Origin: an uncultured Prevotellaceae bacterium
GTDB taxonomy: Bacteria; Bacteroidota; Bacteroidia; Bacteroidales; Bacteroidaceae
Assembly (NCBI GenBank): GCA_902785695.1
Contig: CACZZQ010000002.1
Coordinates: forward strand, 1-64,000
Direction: 5' to 3'
DNA length: 64,000 nucleotides
Of the stretch, positions 1 through 7,755 are shown piece after piece. The notes beneath the pieces are model-generated. The model was not told where the DNA came from, made no database searches, and saw nothing but the letters and a program-made list of their open reading frames with translations. Made by a program: the position numbers and the translations under genes. Each line of letters opens with the position of its first letter. Within the stretch, counting starts at the first letter, position 1.

Positions 1-123
1 ATTTCGTGAACGCCAAAAAGAAAAGGTGGCCGATTACTCGACCACCATGCTTTACAACGTACTGACTGTCAGGAACTTATTGTCAGCTTGTTTTAAGCGT
101 TTGCAGGGCCAACTCCTGCGGTT

Positions 124-140
124 GACAACCTTGCGTTGTC
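124..140 (-). terminator. Small hairpin after tRNA-Pro
   Basis: A perfect 6-bp stem (GACAAC / GTTGTC) with a 5-base loop lies immediately 3' of tRNA-Pro on the minus strand. There is no T tract after it, so it could equally be an RNA-processing hairpin. The first 123 bases of the window contain no coding sequence I can support. Confidence 0.35.
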
Positions 141-211
141 GGGATGAGGCGACTCGAACGCCCGACCCCTACGTCCCGAACGTAGTGCGCTACCAACTGC
201 GCTACATCCCG
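139..211 (-). tRNA. tRNA-Pro (anticodon CGG)
   Basis: The minus strand folds as a complete 73-nt cloverleaf. It has a 7-bp acceptor stem CGGGATG/CATCCCG, a D arm, an anticodon stem CTACG/CGTAG around loop TTCGGGA (anticodon CGG, reading CCG), a T arm with TTCGAGT, and discriminator A. CCA is not encoded. A TAnnTTTG-type -7 box lies upstream on the same strand at 254-261. Confidence 0.93.
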
Positions 212-253
212 AAACCCTCCGGAAAGGAAGGGGAATTCCTAAAAAATCGGATG

Positions 254-261
254 CAAAGGTA
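254..261 (-). promoter_or_regulatory. -7 promoter box for tRNA-Pro
   Basis: On the minus strand this reads TACCTTTG, the Bacteroidota -7 consensus TAnnTTTG, about 40 bases before the tRNA-Pro 5' end. It is divergent from the tRNA-Phe promoter at 325-332. Confidence 0.7.
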
Positions 262-324
262 GTGCTTTTTCGTGGATTAAGCAAATTTTTTTTCGAAAAG
301 TTATGTAATGTCGGAAAAAAGTTG

Positions 325-332
325 TACCTTTG
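325..332 (+). promoter_or_regulatory. -7 promoter box for tRNA-Phe
   Basis: TACCTTTG matches the Bacteroidota -7 consensus and lies 20 bases before the tRNA-Phe 5' end. A T-rich stretch at about 286-296 is in the region expected for the -33 element. Confidence 0.7.
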
Positions 333-351
333 CACCCGCAAAAAGGATAAT

Positions 352-424
352 GGTGCCTTAGCTCAGTTGGTAGAGCATCGGACTGAAAATCCGTGTGTCC
401 CCGGTTCGATTCCTGGAGGTACCA
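352..424 (+). tRNA. tRNA-Phe (anticodon GAA)
   Basis: A 73-nt cloverleaf with acceptor stem GGTGCCT/AGGTACC (one G-T pair), D arm, anticodon loop CTGAAAA (anticodon GAA), T arm with GGTTCGATTCC and discriminator A. CCA is not encoded. The outermost anticodon-stem pair is a T-T mismatch; the other four pair. The pectinesterase gene starts 63 bases downstream. Confidence 0.92.
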
Positions 425-487
425 CTTAGCAAACGCTAATCTTTAGAAATGAAGGTTGGTGTTTTTTTCATAAACTAATATCCAAAA

Positions 488-1552
488 ATGAAACACCTAA
501 AACAAGTCATACTAGTATTCATTCTGCTTGCAACAGTATCGTTGAAGGCCCAAATCGTAGTGGAATCTGGCAATGCCGAGAGCCTATTGGAGGCTATCGA
601 CAAGGCAAATCATCAGAACGTAGATTCAGCATCTCAGCGTTTGTTTGTGTTTATTCCTAATGGAGTCTATGATTTGGGAGAGCGTACGCTGACTCAAATA
701 TGGGGGCATAATATCGCATTGATAGGCGAGAGTATGGAGGGTACAATTATCAGAAATGCACCCAGTGTGGAGAATGAAAGTATTAGCAAAACAGCTACAC
801 TGCTGAATCGTGGGTGGAACACATACCTGCAGGACCTGACGCTTCAGAATGCGCTGGATTATTATCACTCAGGGGCTGCAGGGCGCGCCGTCTGTTGGCA
901 GGATAAGGGTAACTATACGATTTTCAAGCGTGTGAGGATGCTGTCATATCAGGACACCTATTATAGTCACAGCGAGGAGTGTAGTCATTATTTTGAGGAC
1001 TCAGAACTGCACGGCACCATCGATTTCCTTTGTGGTGCTGGCGATGTATATTTTAATCGTTGCTTGATTGTTACGGAGAAACGAAATCTGGATGGTAGTG
1101 GCGAAAATGTGATAGCTGCTCCACGTACATCAACGTCGAAGTGGGGCTATGTGTTTAATCATTGCACCATTCGTAATGATATGTCAACATTCGCCTTTGC
1201 CCGTGGCTGGCATACTAATCCGCGCTGCGTGTGGCTGAACACCACGTTGGAAACGCCAGAGAAGTTGATGAATACACGCTTTGATCCGAATGGCATCCGC
1301 TCTGTAGATAATGCATTCTTTGAGTATAACACGATGGATGTCAATGGGCGTAATATCACCCCAAATTCGAATGTGGTGACATTCAAGGTCAACGACCAGC
1401 AATGTGAGGCCGAGACTATTATGGACAAAAAGCAGGCGAAGAAATTCGTGCTGAAGAATGTTTTTCCCAAGTGGCAGCCCGATAAAAAAACGCGCGCTCT
1501 GGAGAAGCAGAGCACGCGTATGAAGAAACAGTACCTAAAAACTGCGTTATAG
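488..1552 (+). CDS. Secreted pectinesterase (CE8 family)
   Basis: Predicted to remove methyl esters from pectin outside the cytoplasm. The 354-residue protein starts with a signal peptide (about residues 1-21, cut near LKA-Q). A right-handed beta-helix pectinesterase domain follows, with the family landmarks in order: an Asp near residue 139 in CWQDKGNYTIF, YQDTYY at about 154-159, GTIDFLCGAG at about 176-185 (family form GTIDFIFG, with the second catalytic Asp) and FARGWH near 237-242. Length fits a single-domain enzyme. The start at 488 is the first ATG followed by a convincing signal peptide. It stands alone after tRNA-Phe. Its stop overlaps the convergent murF stop by 6 bases, so no separate terminator fits between them. 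The family call is secure; the exact substrate is inferred. Confidence 0.88.
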   Translation: MKHLKQVILVFILLATVSLKAQIVVESGNAESLLEAIDKANHQNVDSASQRLFVFIPNGVYDLGERTLTQIWGHNIALIGESMEGTIIRNAPSVENESISKTATLLNRGWNTYLQDLTLQNALDYYHSGAAGRAVCWQDKGNYTIFKRVRMLSYQDTYYSHSEECSHYFEDSELHGTIDFLCGAGDVYFNRCLIVTEKRNLDGSGENVIAAPRTSTSKWGYVFNHCTIRNDMSTFAFARGWHTNPRCVWLNTTLETPEKLMNTRFDPNGIRSVDNAFFEYNTMDVNGRNITPNSNVVTFKVNDQQCEAETIMDKKQAKKFVLKNVFPKWQPDKKTRALEKQSTRMKKQYLKTAL

Positions 1553-2914
1553 TAGTTCTGGTAACTGATAGAGCTTCGTTCCGTTGGAACCCTTAATTAA
1601 TATAAGGTGACCTTCGGGACGATTTTTTTGTATCTCGGCCTTTACTTCTTCAACATCCTTGAACTTGCGAAACTCCGTTTTGGTCTTTCCAAACTCCTCG
1701 CCCACGAGCCATACGTCTGTAAGACTGGAAGCCGCCAGCAGGTCAACGGTCTTTTGATGTTCCTCCATGCTAACCTCACCCAGTTCGCGCATATCACCCA
1801 GGATGGCCATCTTGGTTTCGCCCTCGTGCGGCACTACCATCTGGAAGTTCTCCAAGGCAGCCGCCATGCTCGAAGGGTTGGCATTATAGGCATCGACGAT
1901 AAGGCGATTATAAGGTGTCTCCGTCAATTGTGAACGGTTGTTCGTAGGAACATAGTTCTCCAAAGCATGGTCTATCTGCTTGCGATCCACGTTGAAGTTG
2001 ATACCCACGGCGATGGCAGCCAAGAGGTTGTCGATATTATAGGCACCTATGAGGTTCGTCTGTACCTTATGCCATTTTTGCGAGGCTCCCGTCTCTTCCA
2101 GTTCCATCAGAGGTTTGCGCCAGCGGAACTTCAATAACGGGTCGCAGCTGATGACTTCACCCGAGATGCAGGCATACTGCTTGTCGGGGTCTGTGGAGTA
2201 TGGAGTACACCACATCTCGTCGGTCAGCATATCGCAGAGGTAGTCATTGTCGGCATTGACGAACACCAGTCCGTCCTCACGGGTACGCAGATAATCATAG
2301 AGCTCGCCCTTGGTCTTGACGACACCCTCGAAAGAGCCGAATCCCTGCAGGTGTGCACGCCCTACGTTGGTAATCAGTCCGCAGGTAGGCTCTGCCGTCT
2401 CTACCAGCGTCTTGATGTCGCCCGGGTGACTGGCTCCCATCTCAATGATGGCAATCTCATGATCTTTGTTCAGGCGGAACAGCGTCTTGGGTACACCTAC
2501 GTCATTGTTGAAGTTGCCCTCGGTAGCCAGTACGTTGTATTTCTCCGACAACACTGCCTTGATGAGTTCCTTCGTGGTGGTCTTGCCGTTGGTACCCGTG
2601 ATTCCAATAACAGGGATGTTGAACTGGCGGCGATGCTCGCGGGCCAGATCCTTATAGGTCTGCAGACAATCCTCGACTTTTATCAGTTTAGAGTTTAGAG
2701 TGTAGAGTGTAGAGTTTGCTACTGCACTGGTGTCAATGTCCTCATCAACTATAGCGTATGCACAGCCTTTCTCCAAGGCCTGCACTGCGTACAGATTTCC
2801 ATTGAACTTCTCGCCTTTGAGCGCGAGGAAGATACTGCCTTCAGGGCAGTCGCGGCTATCCGTCGTGATACACGGATGCTGCTGGTACAGCTTATAAAGC
2901 TCCTTGATATCCAT
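1547..2914 (-). CDS. murF: UDP-N-acetylmuramoyl-tripeptide--D-Ala-D-Ala ligase MurF
   Basis: Adds the D-Ala-D-Ala dipeptide to UDP-MurNAc-tripeptide, the last cytoplasmic step of peptidoglycan precursor synthesis. The 455-residue protein has the Mur ligase ATP loop [13 protein letters not shown] (about residues 103-115), the central-domain motif NVGRAHLQGFG and a C-terminal domain with VDAYNANPSSM. It lies outside the main mur/fts cluster and is transcribed alone from a TATCTTTG box at 2945-2952. An oddity is the linker between the N-terminal and ATP domains (about residues 63-76), which is encoded by a run of 7-base repeats (2685-2726) belonging to a repeat family found elsewhere in the window. 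The frame stays open, so the protein is probably functional. The tail-to-tail overlap with the pectinesterase gene is 6 bases. Confidence 0.95.
   Translation of the reverse strand: MDIKELYKLYQQHPCITTDSRDCPEGSIFLALKGEKFNGNLYAVQALEKGCAYAIVDEDIDTSAVANSTLYTLNSKLIKVEDCLQTYKDLAREHRRQFNIPVIGITGTNGKTTTKELIKAVLSEKYNVLATEGNFNNDVGVPKTLFRLNKDHEIAIIEMGASHPGDIKTLVETAEPTCGLITNVGRAHLQGFGSFEGVVKTKGELYDYLRTREDGLVFVNADNDYLCDMLTDEMWCTPYSTDPDKQYACISGEVISCDPLLKFRWRKPLMELEETGASQKWHKVQTNLIGAYNIDNLLAAIAVGINFNVDRKQIDHALENYVPTNNRSQLTETPYNRLIVDAYNANPSSMAAALENFQMVVPHEGETKMAILGDMRELGEVSMEEHQKTVDLLAASSLTDVWLVGEEFGKTKTEFRKFKDVEEVKAEIQKNRPEGHLILIKGSNGTKLYQLPELL
2685..2726 (+). repeat. Heptad repeat inside murF (site H1)
   Basis: Four 7-base units (AGTTTAG twice, AGTGTAG twice) are followed by AGTTTGCTACTGCA. 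The TTTGCTACTGC core matches the core at 7683-7698, 46863-46876, 47185-47197 and 48345-48358. The 42 bases read through in the murF frame as 14 residues (AVANSTLYTLNSKL). Confidence 0.85.
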
Positions 2915-2944
2915 TTGCCTGTTATTTCATTCTTATTTGGAGCG

Positions 2945-2952
2945 CAAAGATA
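2945..2952 (-). promoter_or_regulatory. -7 promoter box for murF
   Basis: TATCTTTG on the minus strand, about 30 bases before the murF ATG. Confidence 0.65.
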
Positions 2953-3015
2953 ATACTTTCTTCTGAAACCACCAAATTATTTTCCCAATCACTTGGCCGT
3001 TCCATTTTTTGTTTG

Positions 3016-3023
3016 TACTTTTG
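3016..3023 (+). promoter_or_regulatory. -7 promoter box for the GNAT gene
   Basis: TACTTTTG fits TAnnTTTG. It lies 27 bases before the ATG at 3050. An upstream in-frame ATG at 2993 would precede this promoter, so 3050 is the better start. Confidence 0.65.
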
Positions 3024-3049
3024 CGACCATAACCCAAACGCCAAAAACG

Positions 3050-3517
3050 ATGATTAGAAAAGCCGACAAAGGAGACATCAGCCGTATTATTGAGCTGTTG
3101 CATCAGGTAAACATGGTGCACCACGTGCTACGCCCTGACCTCTTCAAACCCCATACCACCAAGTACAACGAGCAGGAGCTGACGGCAATGCTCGACGACA
3201 GCAGCAAGCCCATCTTCGTCTATGACGACGGAGTAGTACAGGGCTATGCCTTCTGTCAGATTACAGAGGTCAAGGACAACCAACTGCTCGAGGACATCAA
3301 GACGCTGTATATTGACGACATCTGTGTCGACGAGAAGGCTCGCGGCAAACACGTAGGGAAGTCGCTCTACGAATACGTGCGCGACTATGCCCGCTCCATT
3401 GGCTGCAACAACATCACCCTGAATGTATGGGAAGGAAACGCCCCCGCCCTGCATTTCTATCAGAATATGGGCATGCAAGTGCAGAAAACCACGATGGAAG
3501 TCATTTTGCCGACTTAA
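3050..3517 (+). CDS. GNAT family N-acetyltransferase
   Basis: A 155-residue single-domain acetyltransferase that should transfer an acetyl group from acetyl-CoA to an unknown amine. The fold is clear: N-terminal IRKADKGDISRI, a central beta strand LYIDDICVDEKARGKHVGKSL containing the acetyl-CoA loop (R/Q-x-x-G-x-G/A type, here ARGKHVGKS) and the C-terminal motif ALHFYQNMGM. The open frame extends upstream to 2993, but the promoter at 3016-3023 makes ATG 3050 the start. The last codons and the stop run into a 22-bp repeat array (3517-3582). The substrate cannot be deduced. Confidence 0.85.
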   Translation: MIRKADKGDISRIIELLHQVNMVHHVLRPDLFKPHTTKYNEQELTAMLDDSSKPIFVYDDGVVQGYAFCQITEVKDNQLLEDIKTLYIDDICVDEKARGKHVGKSLYEYVRDYARSIGCNNITLNVWEGNAPALHFYQNMGMQVQKTTMEVILPT

Positions 3518-3582
3518 GTCAACGGTTCTGGCGACTCCAGTCAACAGATCCGTCGACTCCAGTCAACCGATATGTTGACTTC
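3517..3582. repeat. 22-bp palindromic array T1 (three units)
   Basis: Three tandem 22-bp units at 3517-3538, 3539-3560 and 3561-3582, each starting AGTCAAC. Across each junction runs the dyad GTYGACTnnAGTCAAC, so neighbouring units form palindromes. The array starts at the GNAT stop codon and ends about 70 bases before the folP -7 box. See T2, T3 and T4 for arrays of the same period. Confidence 0.85.
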
Positions 3583-3650
3583 AAAAACACATAATTAGAA
3601 AAATCTTGAACTTTTTCATCCTTAGTTGCTCATATTTGGGATTTATTGGC

Positions 3651-3658
3651 TAATTTTG
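3651..3658 (+). promoter_or_regulatory. -7 promoter box for folP-cdaA
   Basis: TAATTTTG fits TAnnTTTG and lies 20 bases before the folP ATG. A TTTGG at about 3635 is near the expected -33 position. Confidence 0.65.
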
Positions 3659-3677
3659 CAGTCGAAAGACAAACCAG

Positions 3678-4472
3678 ATGGAATATACACTGAATATCAA
3701 GGGACGACTGTTGGATTTGAGCGAGCCGAAGGTGATGGGTATTTTGAATGCCACGCCCGACTCTTTCTTTGCCGATAGCCGTAAACAGACGGAGCGCGAG
3801 ATTGCTGAAAGAGCCGACGAGATTGTTGCTCAGGGCGGCACTTTCATTGACGTAGGAGCCTATTCCACAAGACCTGGTGCAGCAGAAGTCTCTGTAGAGG
3901 AGGAGACTGAACGTATGCGTATGGCTCTGAGTGTAGTCAGGCGTGTGCAGCCCGATGTGCCATTGTCGATAGACACCTTTCGTGCCGATGTGGCAAAGAT
4001 GGCCGTTGATGAGTTTGGTGCCGACATCATCAACGATGTGAGTGAGGGGGCCGACGAGGCGATGTTCCGTATGGTGGCCCGACTGGGCATACCTTATATT
4101 TTAATGTCAGTACAAAAGGACCTGCACGACTCGCTGATGGCTTTTGCCCGCAAGGTGCAAATGCTGCGCGATATGGGGCAGAAAGACATCATCCTGGATC
4201 CAGGCTTCGGTTTTGGAAAGACGGTGGAAGAGAACTACCGGCTGATGAACGAGATGGAGAAGCTACAGGTGATGGAACTGCCCGTTTTGGTAGGCATATC
4301 GAGAAAATCGATGATCTACAAGTTGCTGGACACCGACCAGAGCCAAGCACTTAACGGTACGACGATGCTGAACACCGTCGCCCTAATGAAAGGAGCCAGC
4401 ATACTAAGGGTGCACGACGTGAAAGAAGCCATGGAATGTGTGAAGATGTTCAAGGCACTAAAATCATCATAA
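3678..4472 (+). CDS. folP: Dihydropteroate synthase FolP
   Basis: Condenses p-aminobenzoate with dihydropterin pyrophosphate in folate synthesis; it is the target of sulfonamides. The 264-residue TIM-barrel protein shows the family motifs in order: VMGILNATPDSFF (about residues 19-31), FIDVGAYSTRPGA (56-68), PLSIDTFRADVA (95-106), IINDVSEG (115-122), ILDPGFGFGKT (170-180) and a C-terminal VGISRKSM with ILRVHDV. Length is normal. It is the first gene of a pair with cdaA, whose start codon follows the folP stop after four bases. Confidence 0.96.
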   Translation: MEYTLNIKGRLLDLSEPKVMGILNATPDSFFADSRKQTEREIAERADEIVAQGGTFIDVGAYSTRPGAAEVSVEEETERMRMALSVVRRVQPDVPLSIDTFRADVAKMAVDEFGADIINDVSEGADEAMFRMVARLGIPYILMSVQKDLHDSLMAFARKVQMLRDMGQKDIILDPGFGFGKTVEENYRLMNEMEKLQVMELPVLVGISRKSMIYKLLDTDQSQALNGTTMLNTVALMKGASILRVHDVKEAMECVKMFKALKSS

Positions 4473-4476
4473 CCGT

Positions 4477-5253
4477 ATGATAGAATTCGGAATCAAGGAC
4501 ATAATCGACATCCTGTTGGTGGCTATCATGCTGTTCTACACCTACAGAGTGATGCGGGAGTCGCGCTCGCTGAACATCTTCGTAGGTATCATGATCTTCG
4601 TCGTGATATGGATTTTCGTGTCCCAGATTCTGGAGATGAAACTGCTGGGAGCTATTCTCGACAAACTGGTGTCGGTAGGTGTCATCGCTATCATCGTCAT
4701 CTTTCAGGATGACATCCGGAAATTCCTCTATAACCTCGGTGCCCACCGGCGCATCCGCACGCTGATGCGCCTTTTCTCGCTGAAGCGTACCGACGAGCGC
4801 GACCTGGTGCGACTGAAGAAAAGCATCATGCCAATCGTCATGGCCGCTATGCAGATGGCTAAGGGAAAGGTGGGTGCACTGATTGTGATGGAGCGCAATG
4901 TGCCGTTGGATGACATCGTGGCAACAGGCGACAAGATTGACGCTGAGGTCAATCAGCGGCTCATTGAAAACATCTTCTTCAAGAACTCGCCATTACACGA
5001 CGGGGCAATGGTTATTGGCAACCATCGTATCAAGGCTGCCGGCTGCATCCTACCCGTGAGCCATGACTTGGACATTCCCAAGGAACTAGGTCTGCGCCAC
5101 AGGTCGGCTTTGGGAATGTCGCAGGAGAGTGATGCCCTCTGCATTATCGTCTCGGAGGAGACCGGTGCCATCAGTACGGCACACAACGGTCAGTTTCACT
5201 TGCGTCTCTCGGCAGAGGAACTGGAGGCCGAGCTCACAGAACTATTGAAATGA
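4477..5253 (+). CDS. cdaA: Diadenylate cyclase CdaA (c-di-AMP synthase)
   Basis: Makes cyclic di-AMP from two ATP at the membrane. The 258-residue protein has three N-terminal membrane helices (about residues 6-24, 31-51 and 60-80), a short coiled stretch, then the DisA_N cyclase domain with both signature motifs: HDGAMVIG near 173-180 and RHRSALGMS near 206-214. This matches the one-gene CdaA architecture. Coupling to folP (4 bases between stop and start) is common in Bacteroidota. No separate regulator gene of the CdaR type is adjacent. Confidence 0.94.
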   Translation: MIEFGIKDIIDILLVAIMLFYTYRVMRESRSLNIFVGIMIFVVIWIFVSQILEMKLLGAILDKLVSVGVIAIIVIFQDDIRKFLYNLGAHRRIRTLMRLFSLKRTDERDLVRLKKSIMPIVMAAMQMAKGKVGALIVMERNVPLDDIVATGDKIDAEVNQRLIENIFFKNSPLHDGAMVIGNHRIKAAGCILPVSHDLDIPKELGLRHRSALGMSQESDALCIIVSEETGAISTAHNGQFHLRLSAEELEAELTELLK

Positions 5254-5291
5254 ATCTTATTTAATATTATTATTTTAACGTATTACAAACT

Positions 5292-6302
5292 ATGGGATTA
5301 ATTGAACAAATCATTGCGCGTGCAAAGAGCAACAAGCAGCGCATTGTGCTCCCTGAAGCTGAAGAGGAGCGCACCCTGACAGCCGCCGACCGTGTGCTGG
5401 CTGACGACATTGCAGACCTGATTCTGATTGGTAACCCTGAGAAGGTTCATGCACTGGCAAAGGAGAAGGGCCTGACCCATATTGACAAGGCTACCCTCAT
5501 TGACCCGCTGAACTATGAGAAGAGCGAGGAGATGGCTCAACTGTTGCAGAAGCTTCGCGAGAAGAAGGGTATGACCATCGAGAAGGCTCGTGAGTTGGTG
5601 AAGGATCCTCTCTATCTGGGTTGTATGATTATCAAGACCGAGGGTGCTGATGGTCAGATCTCTGGTGCGCTTTCAACTACTGGTGAGACCCTGCGTCCTG
5701 CTCTGCAGATTATCAAGTGTGCTCCTGGTATCACTTGCGTAAGCGGTGCAATGCTGATGATTACTGATAAACCTGAGTATGGAGAGAATGGTGTGCTCGT
5801 ATTCGGTGACGTGGCTGTAACGCCTATGCCTGATGCTAACCAGCTCTCGCAGATTGCTGTCTGCACCGCTCAGACCGCTAAGAGTGTGGCTGGATTCGCA
5901 GATCCTCGTGTGGCTATGCTGAGCTTCTCTACCAAGGGCAGTGCTTCTCATGAGGTCGTAGATAAGGTTGTTGAGGCTACTAAGTTGGCTAAGGAACTGG
6001 ATCCCAACCTGAAGATTGACGGTGAGTTGCAGGCTGACGCAGCCCTCGTTCCCTCTGTAGGTTCTAAGAAGGCTCCCGGTTCAGAGATTGCAGGTAAGGC
6101 TAACGTCTTGGTAATGCCTTGCCTTGAGGTAGGTAACATCGCCTATAAGCTCGTGCAGCGTCTGGCTGGTGCTACTGCTATCGGTCCTATCCTCCAGGGT
6201 ATTGCACGTCCTGTTAACGACCTGTCTCGTGGTTGCTCAGTAGAAGACATCTACTACCTCGTAGCTATCACGGCTTGTCAGGCTATGGACGCAAAGAAAT
6301 AA
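5292..6302 (+). CDS. pta: Phosphate acetyltransferase Pta
   Basis: Interconverts acetyl-CoA and acetyl phosphate. With AckA downstream it makes the acetate fermentation route that yields ATP. The 336-residue protein is the short single-domain form (PTA_PTB fold, no N-terminal DRTGG region). Visible signatures are RIVLPEAEEERTL near the N terminus, a central GALSTTGETLRPALQIIK, FGDVAV and the C-terminal IGPILQGIARPVNDLSRG. Base usage is highly biased, as expected for a strongly expressed gene. A G/C-rich hairpin pair (6303-6462) separates it from ackA. Confidence 0.96.
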   Translation: MGLIEQIIARAKSNKQRIVLPEAEEERTLTAADRVLADDIADLILIGNPEKVHALAKEKGLTHIDKATLIDPLNYEKSEEMAQLLQKLREKKGMTIEKARELVKDPLYLGCMIIKTEGADGQISGALSTTGETLRPALQIIKCAPGITCVSGAMLMITDKPEYGENGVLVFGDVAVTPMPDANQLSQIAVCTAQTAKSVAGFADPRVAMLSFSTKGSASHEVVDKVVEATKLAKELDPNLKIDGELQADAALVPSVGSKKAPGSEIAGKANVLVMPCLEVGNIAYKLVQRLAGATAIGPILQGIARPVNDLSRGCSVEDIYYLVAITACQAMDAKK

Positions 6303-6462
6303 GGCCCACCCCCATCCCCTCCCCAGGGGAGGGGAGTCTATATAGAAAGTATGATGGGTAGAAAAGGAGAATATAAATACAACAAGATTATTAACAACAA
6401 AAAAATGGAGCACCCTATATGTAACTAAACATCCCTCCCTTGGGGAGGGCTTGGGTGGGCTT
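6303..6462. repeat. G/C hairpin pair between pta and ackA (site P1)
   Basis: Two arms of the G/C hairpin family face each other. The left arm (about 6303-6336) contains CCCCTCCCCAGGGGAGGGG. The right arm (about 6430-6462) contains CCCTCCCTTGGGGAGGG followed by CTTGGGTGGGC. Their outer ends, GGCCCACCC and GGGTGGGC, are inverted copies. About 90 A/T-rich bases without a gene lie between. The unit looks like a small non-autonomous inverted-repeat element inserted between two operon genes. Confidence 0.75.
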
Positions 6463-6467
6463 TTATT

Positions 6468-7658
6468 ATGAAAATATTAGTATTGAATTGCGGTTCTTCG
6501 TCTATTAAGTACGCTCTGTACAATATGGACGATAAGAGTGTGATGACCAGTGGTGGTGCTGAGCGCGTGGGCTTGGATAATGCCTTTGTAAAGGTGAAAC
6601 TCGCTAATGGCGAGAAGAAGCAGATTATGCACGACATTCCTGAGCATACTGAGGGTGTGAAGTTCATCTTCTCTCTGCTGACCGATCCTGAGATTGGTGT
6701 TATCAAGAGTCTTGATGAAATTGATGCCGTAGGCCATCGTATGGTGCATGGTGGCGAGAAGTTCAATAAGTCTGTAGTGCTGACCGACGAGGTGCTGAAG
6801 GCCTTCGAGGAGTGCTCTGACCTGGCTCCTCTGCACAACCCCGCCAACCTGAAGGGTGTGAATGCCGTGAAGGAGCTAATGCCTGGTCTGCCTCAGGTAG
6901 GTGTCTTTGATACCGCCTTCCATCAGACCATGCCTGCCAAGGCTTATATGTATGCTATTCCTTACGAGCTCTATGAGAAGTATGGCGTGCGCCGTTATGG
7001 CTTCCACGGAACCTCTCACCGTTATGTCAGCGCTCGTGCCCTGGAGTTCCTGGGTATGAAGGCTGAGGGTACTAAGATGATTACCTGTCATATCGGTAAT
7101 GGTGGTTCTATTGCTGCTGTGCTCGATGGCAAGTGCATCGACACCTCTATGGGTCTCACCCCACTGGAGGGCCTCGTGATGGGTACCCGTTCTGGGGATA
7201 TCGACGGTGGCGCTGTGACCTTCCTTGAGAAGAAGCTGGATCTCGATGCCGACGGTATGAGCAACCTGCTCAACAAGAAGAGCGGTGTGGCTGGTATCAC
7301 AGGCGGTTCCAGCGATATGCGCGACGTAGAGAATGCTGCCAAAGCTGGCGACCCTCGTGCCACACTGGCTCAGGAGATGTATTTCTATCGTATTAAGAAG
7401 TATATCGGTGCCTATGCTGCTGCTATGGGTGGCGTTGATGTGATTGTCTTCACTGCCGGTGTTGGTGAGAACCAGATTGGTATGCGCTCTGAGGTTTGCA
7501 AGGGCTTGGAGTTCCTGGGCGTGAAGTTCGATGAGCAGAAGAATCAGGTGCGTGGCGAAGAAGCTATCATCTCTGCCGATGATTCCAAGGTGAAGGTTGT
7601 TGTCATCCCCACCGACGAGGAGCTGATGATTGCTACCGATACAATGAACCTGCTGTAA
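6468..7658 (+). CDS. ackA: Acetate kinase AckA
   Basis: Converts acetyl phosphate and ADP to acetate and ATP. The 396-residue protein has the ASKHA fold signatures: N-terminal LVLNCGSSSIKYAL (ADP/phosphate loop), GHRMVHGGEKF near residue 87, HNPANL, VFDTAFHQTMP (about 145-155), YGFHGTSHRYVS near 177 and GNGGSIAAV near 208. Length is standard. It shares strong codon bias with pta and probably the same transcript. An inverted heptad repeat just after the stop (7664-7755) probably ends transcription. Confidence 0.97.
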   Translation: MKILVLNCGSSSIKYALYNMDDKSVMTSGGAERVGLDNAFVKVKLANGEKKQIMHDIPEHTEGVKFIFSLLTDPEIGVIKSLDEIDAVGHRMVHGGEKFNKSVVLTDEVLKAFEECSDLAPLHNPANLKGVNAVKELMPGLPQVGVFDTAFHQTMPAKAYMYAIPYELYEKYGVRRYGFHGTSHRYVSARALEFLGMKAEGTKMITCHIGNGGSIAAVLDGKCIDTSMGLTPLEGLVMGTRSGDIDGGAVTFLEKKLDLDADGMSNLLNKKSGVAGITGGSSDMRDVENAAKAGDPRATLAQEMYFYRIKKYIGAYAAAMGGVDVIVFTAGVGENQIGMRSEVCKGLEFLGVKFDEQKNQVRGEEAIISADDSKVKVVVIPTDEELMIATDTMNLL

Positions 7659-7755
7659 AGCTAAAAGTAATAGTGAAAAGTGAAAAATTTGCTACCGCAA
7701 CAGAATCGTATTGCAGTAGCAAATTTTTCACTTTTCTCTTTTCACTCTTCCCTTA
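7659..7755. terminator. Empty inverted heptad element / bidirectional hairpin (site H2)
   Basis: Two heptad arms face each other across a 10-base spacer. The left arm has heptads AAAGTAA, TAGTGAA, AAGTGAA then core AAATTTGCTACCGCAA (ending at 7700). The right arm is its reverse: TTGCAGTAGCAAATTT (from 7711), then TTCACTT, TTCTCTT, TTCACTC, TTCCCTT. The result is a near-perfect stem of about 30 bp between the convergent ackA and lpxH genes. It probably terminates both. It has the ends of the cargo-carrying element at 46796-47226 but no cargo. Confidence 0.8.

Noticed and set aside
26..138. Tail of an upstream gene at the window start
   Set aside because: The first frame stays open through the tRNA-Pro gene, which shows it is not a real coding end. 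No other frame gives a recognisable C terminus.
7659..7755. Plain intrinsic terminator only
   Set aside because: It probably does terminate transcription, but the heptads and the shared core motif show that it also belongs to a dispersed repeat family, so a simple terminator label would miss the main point.
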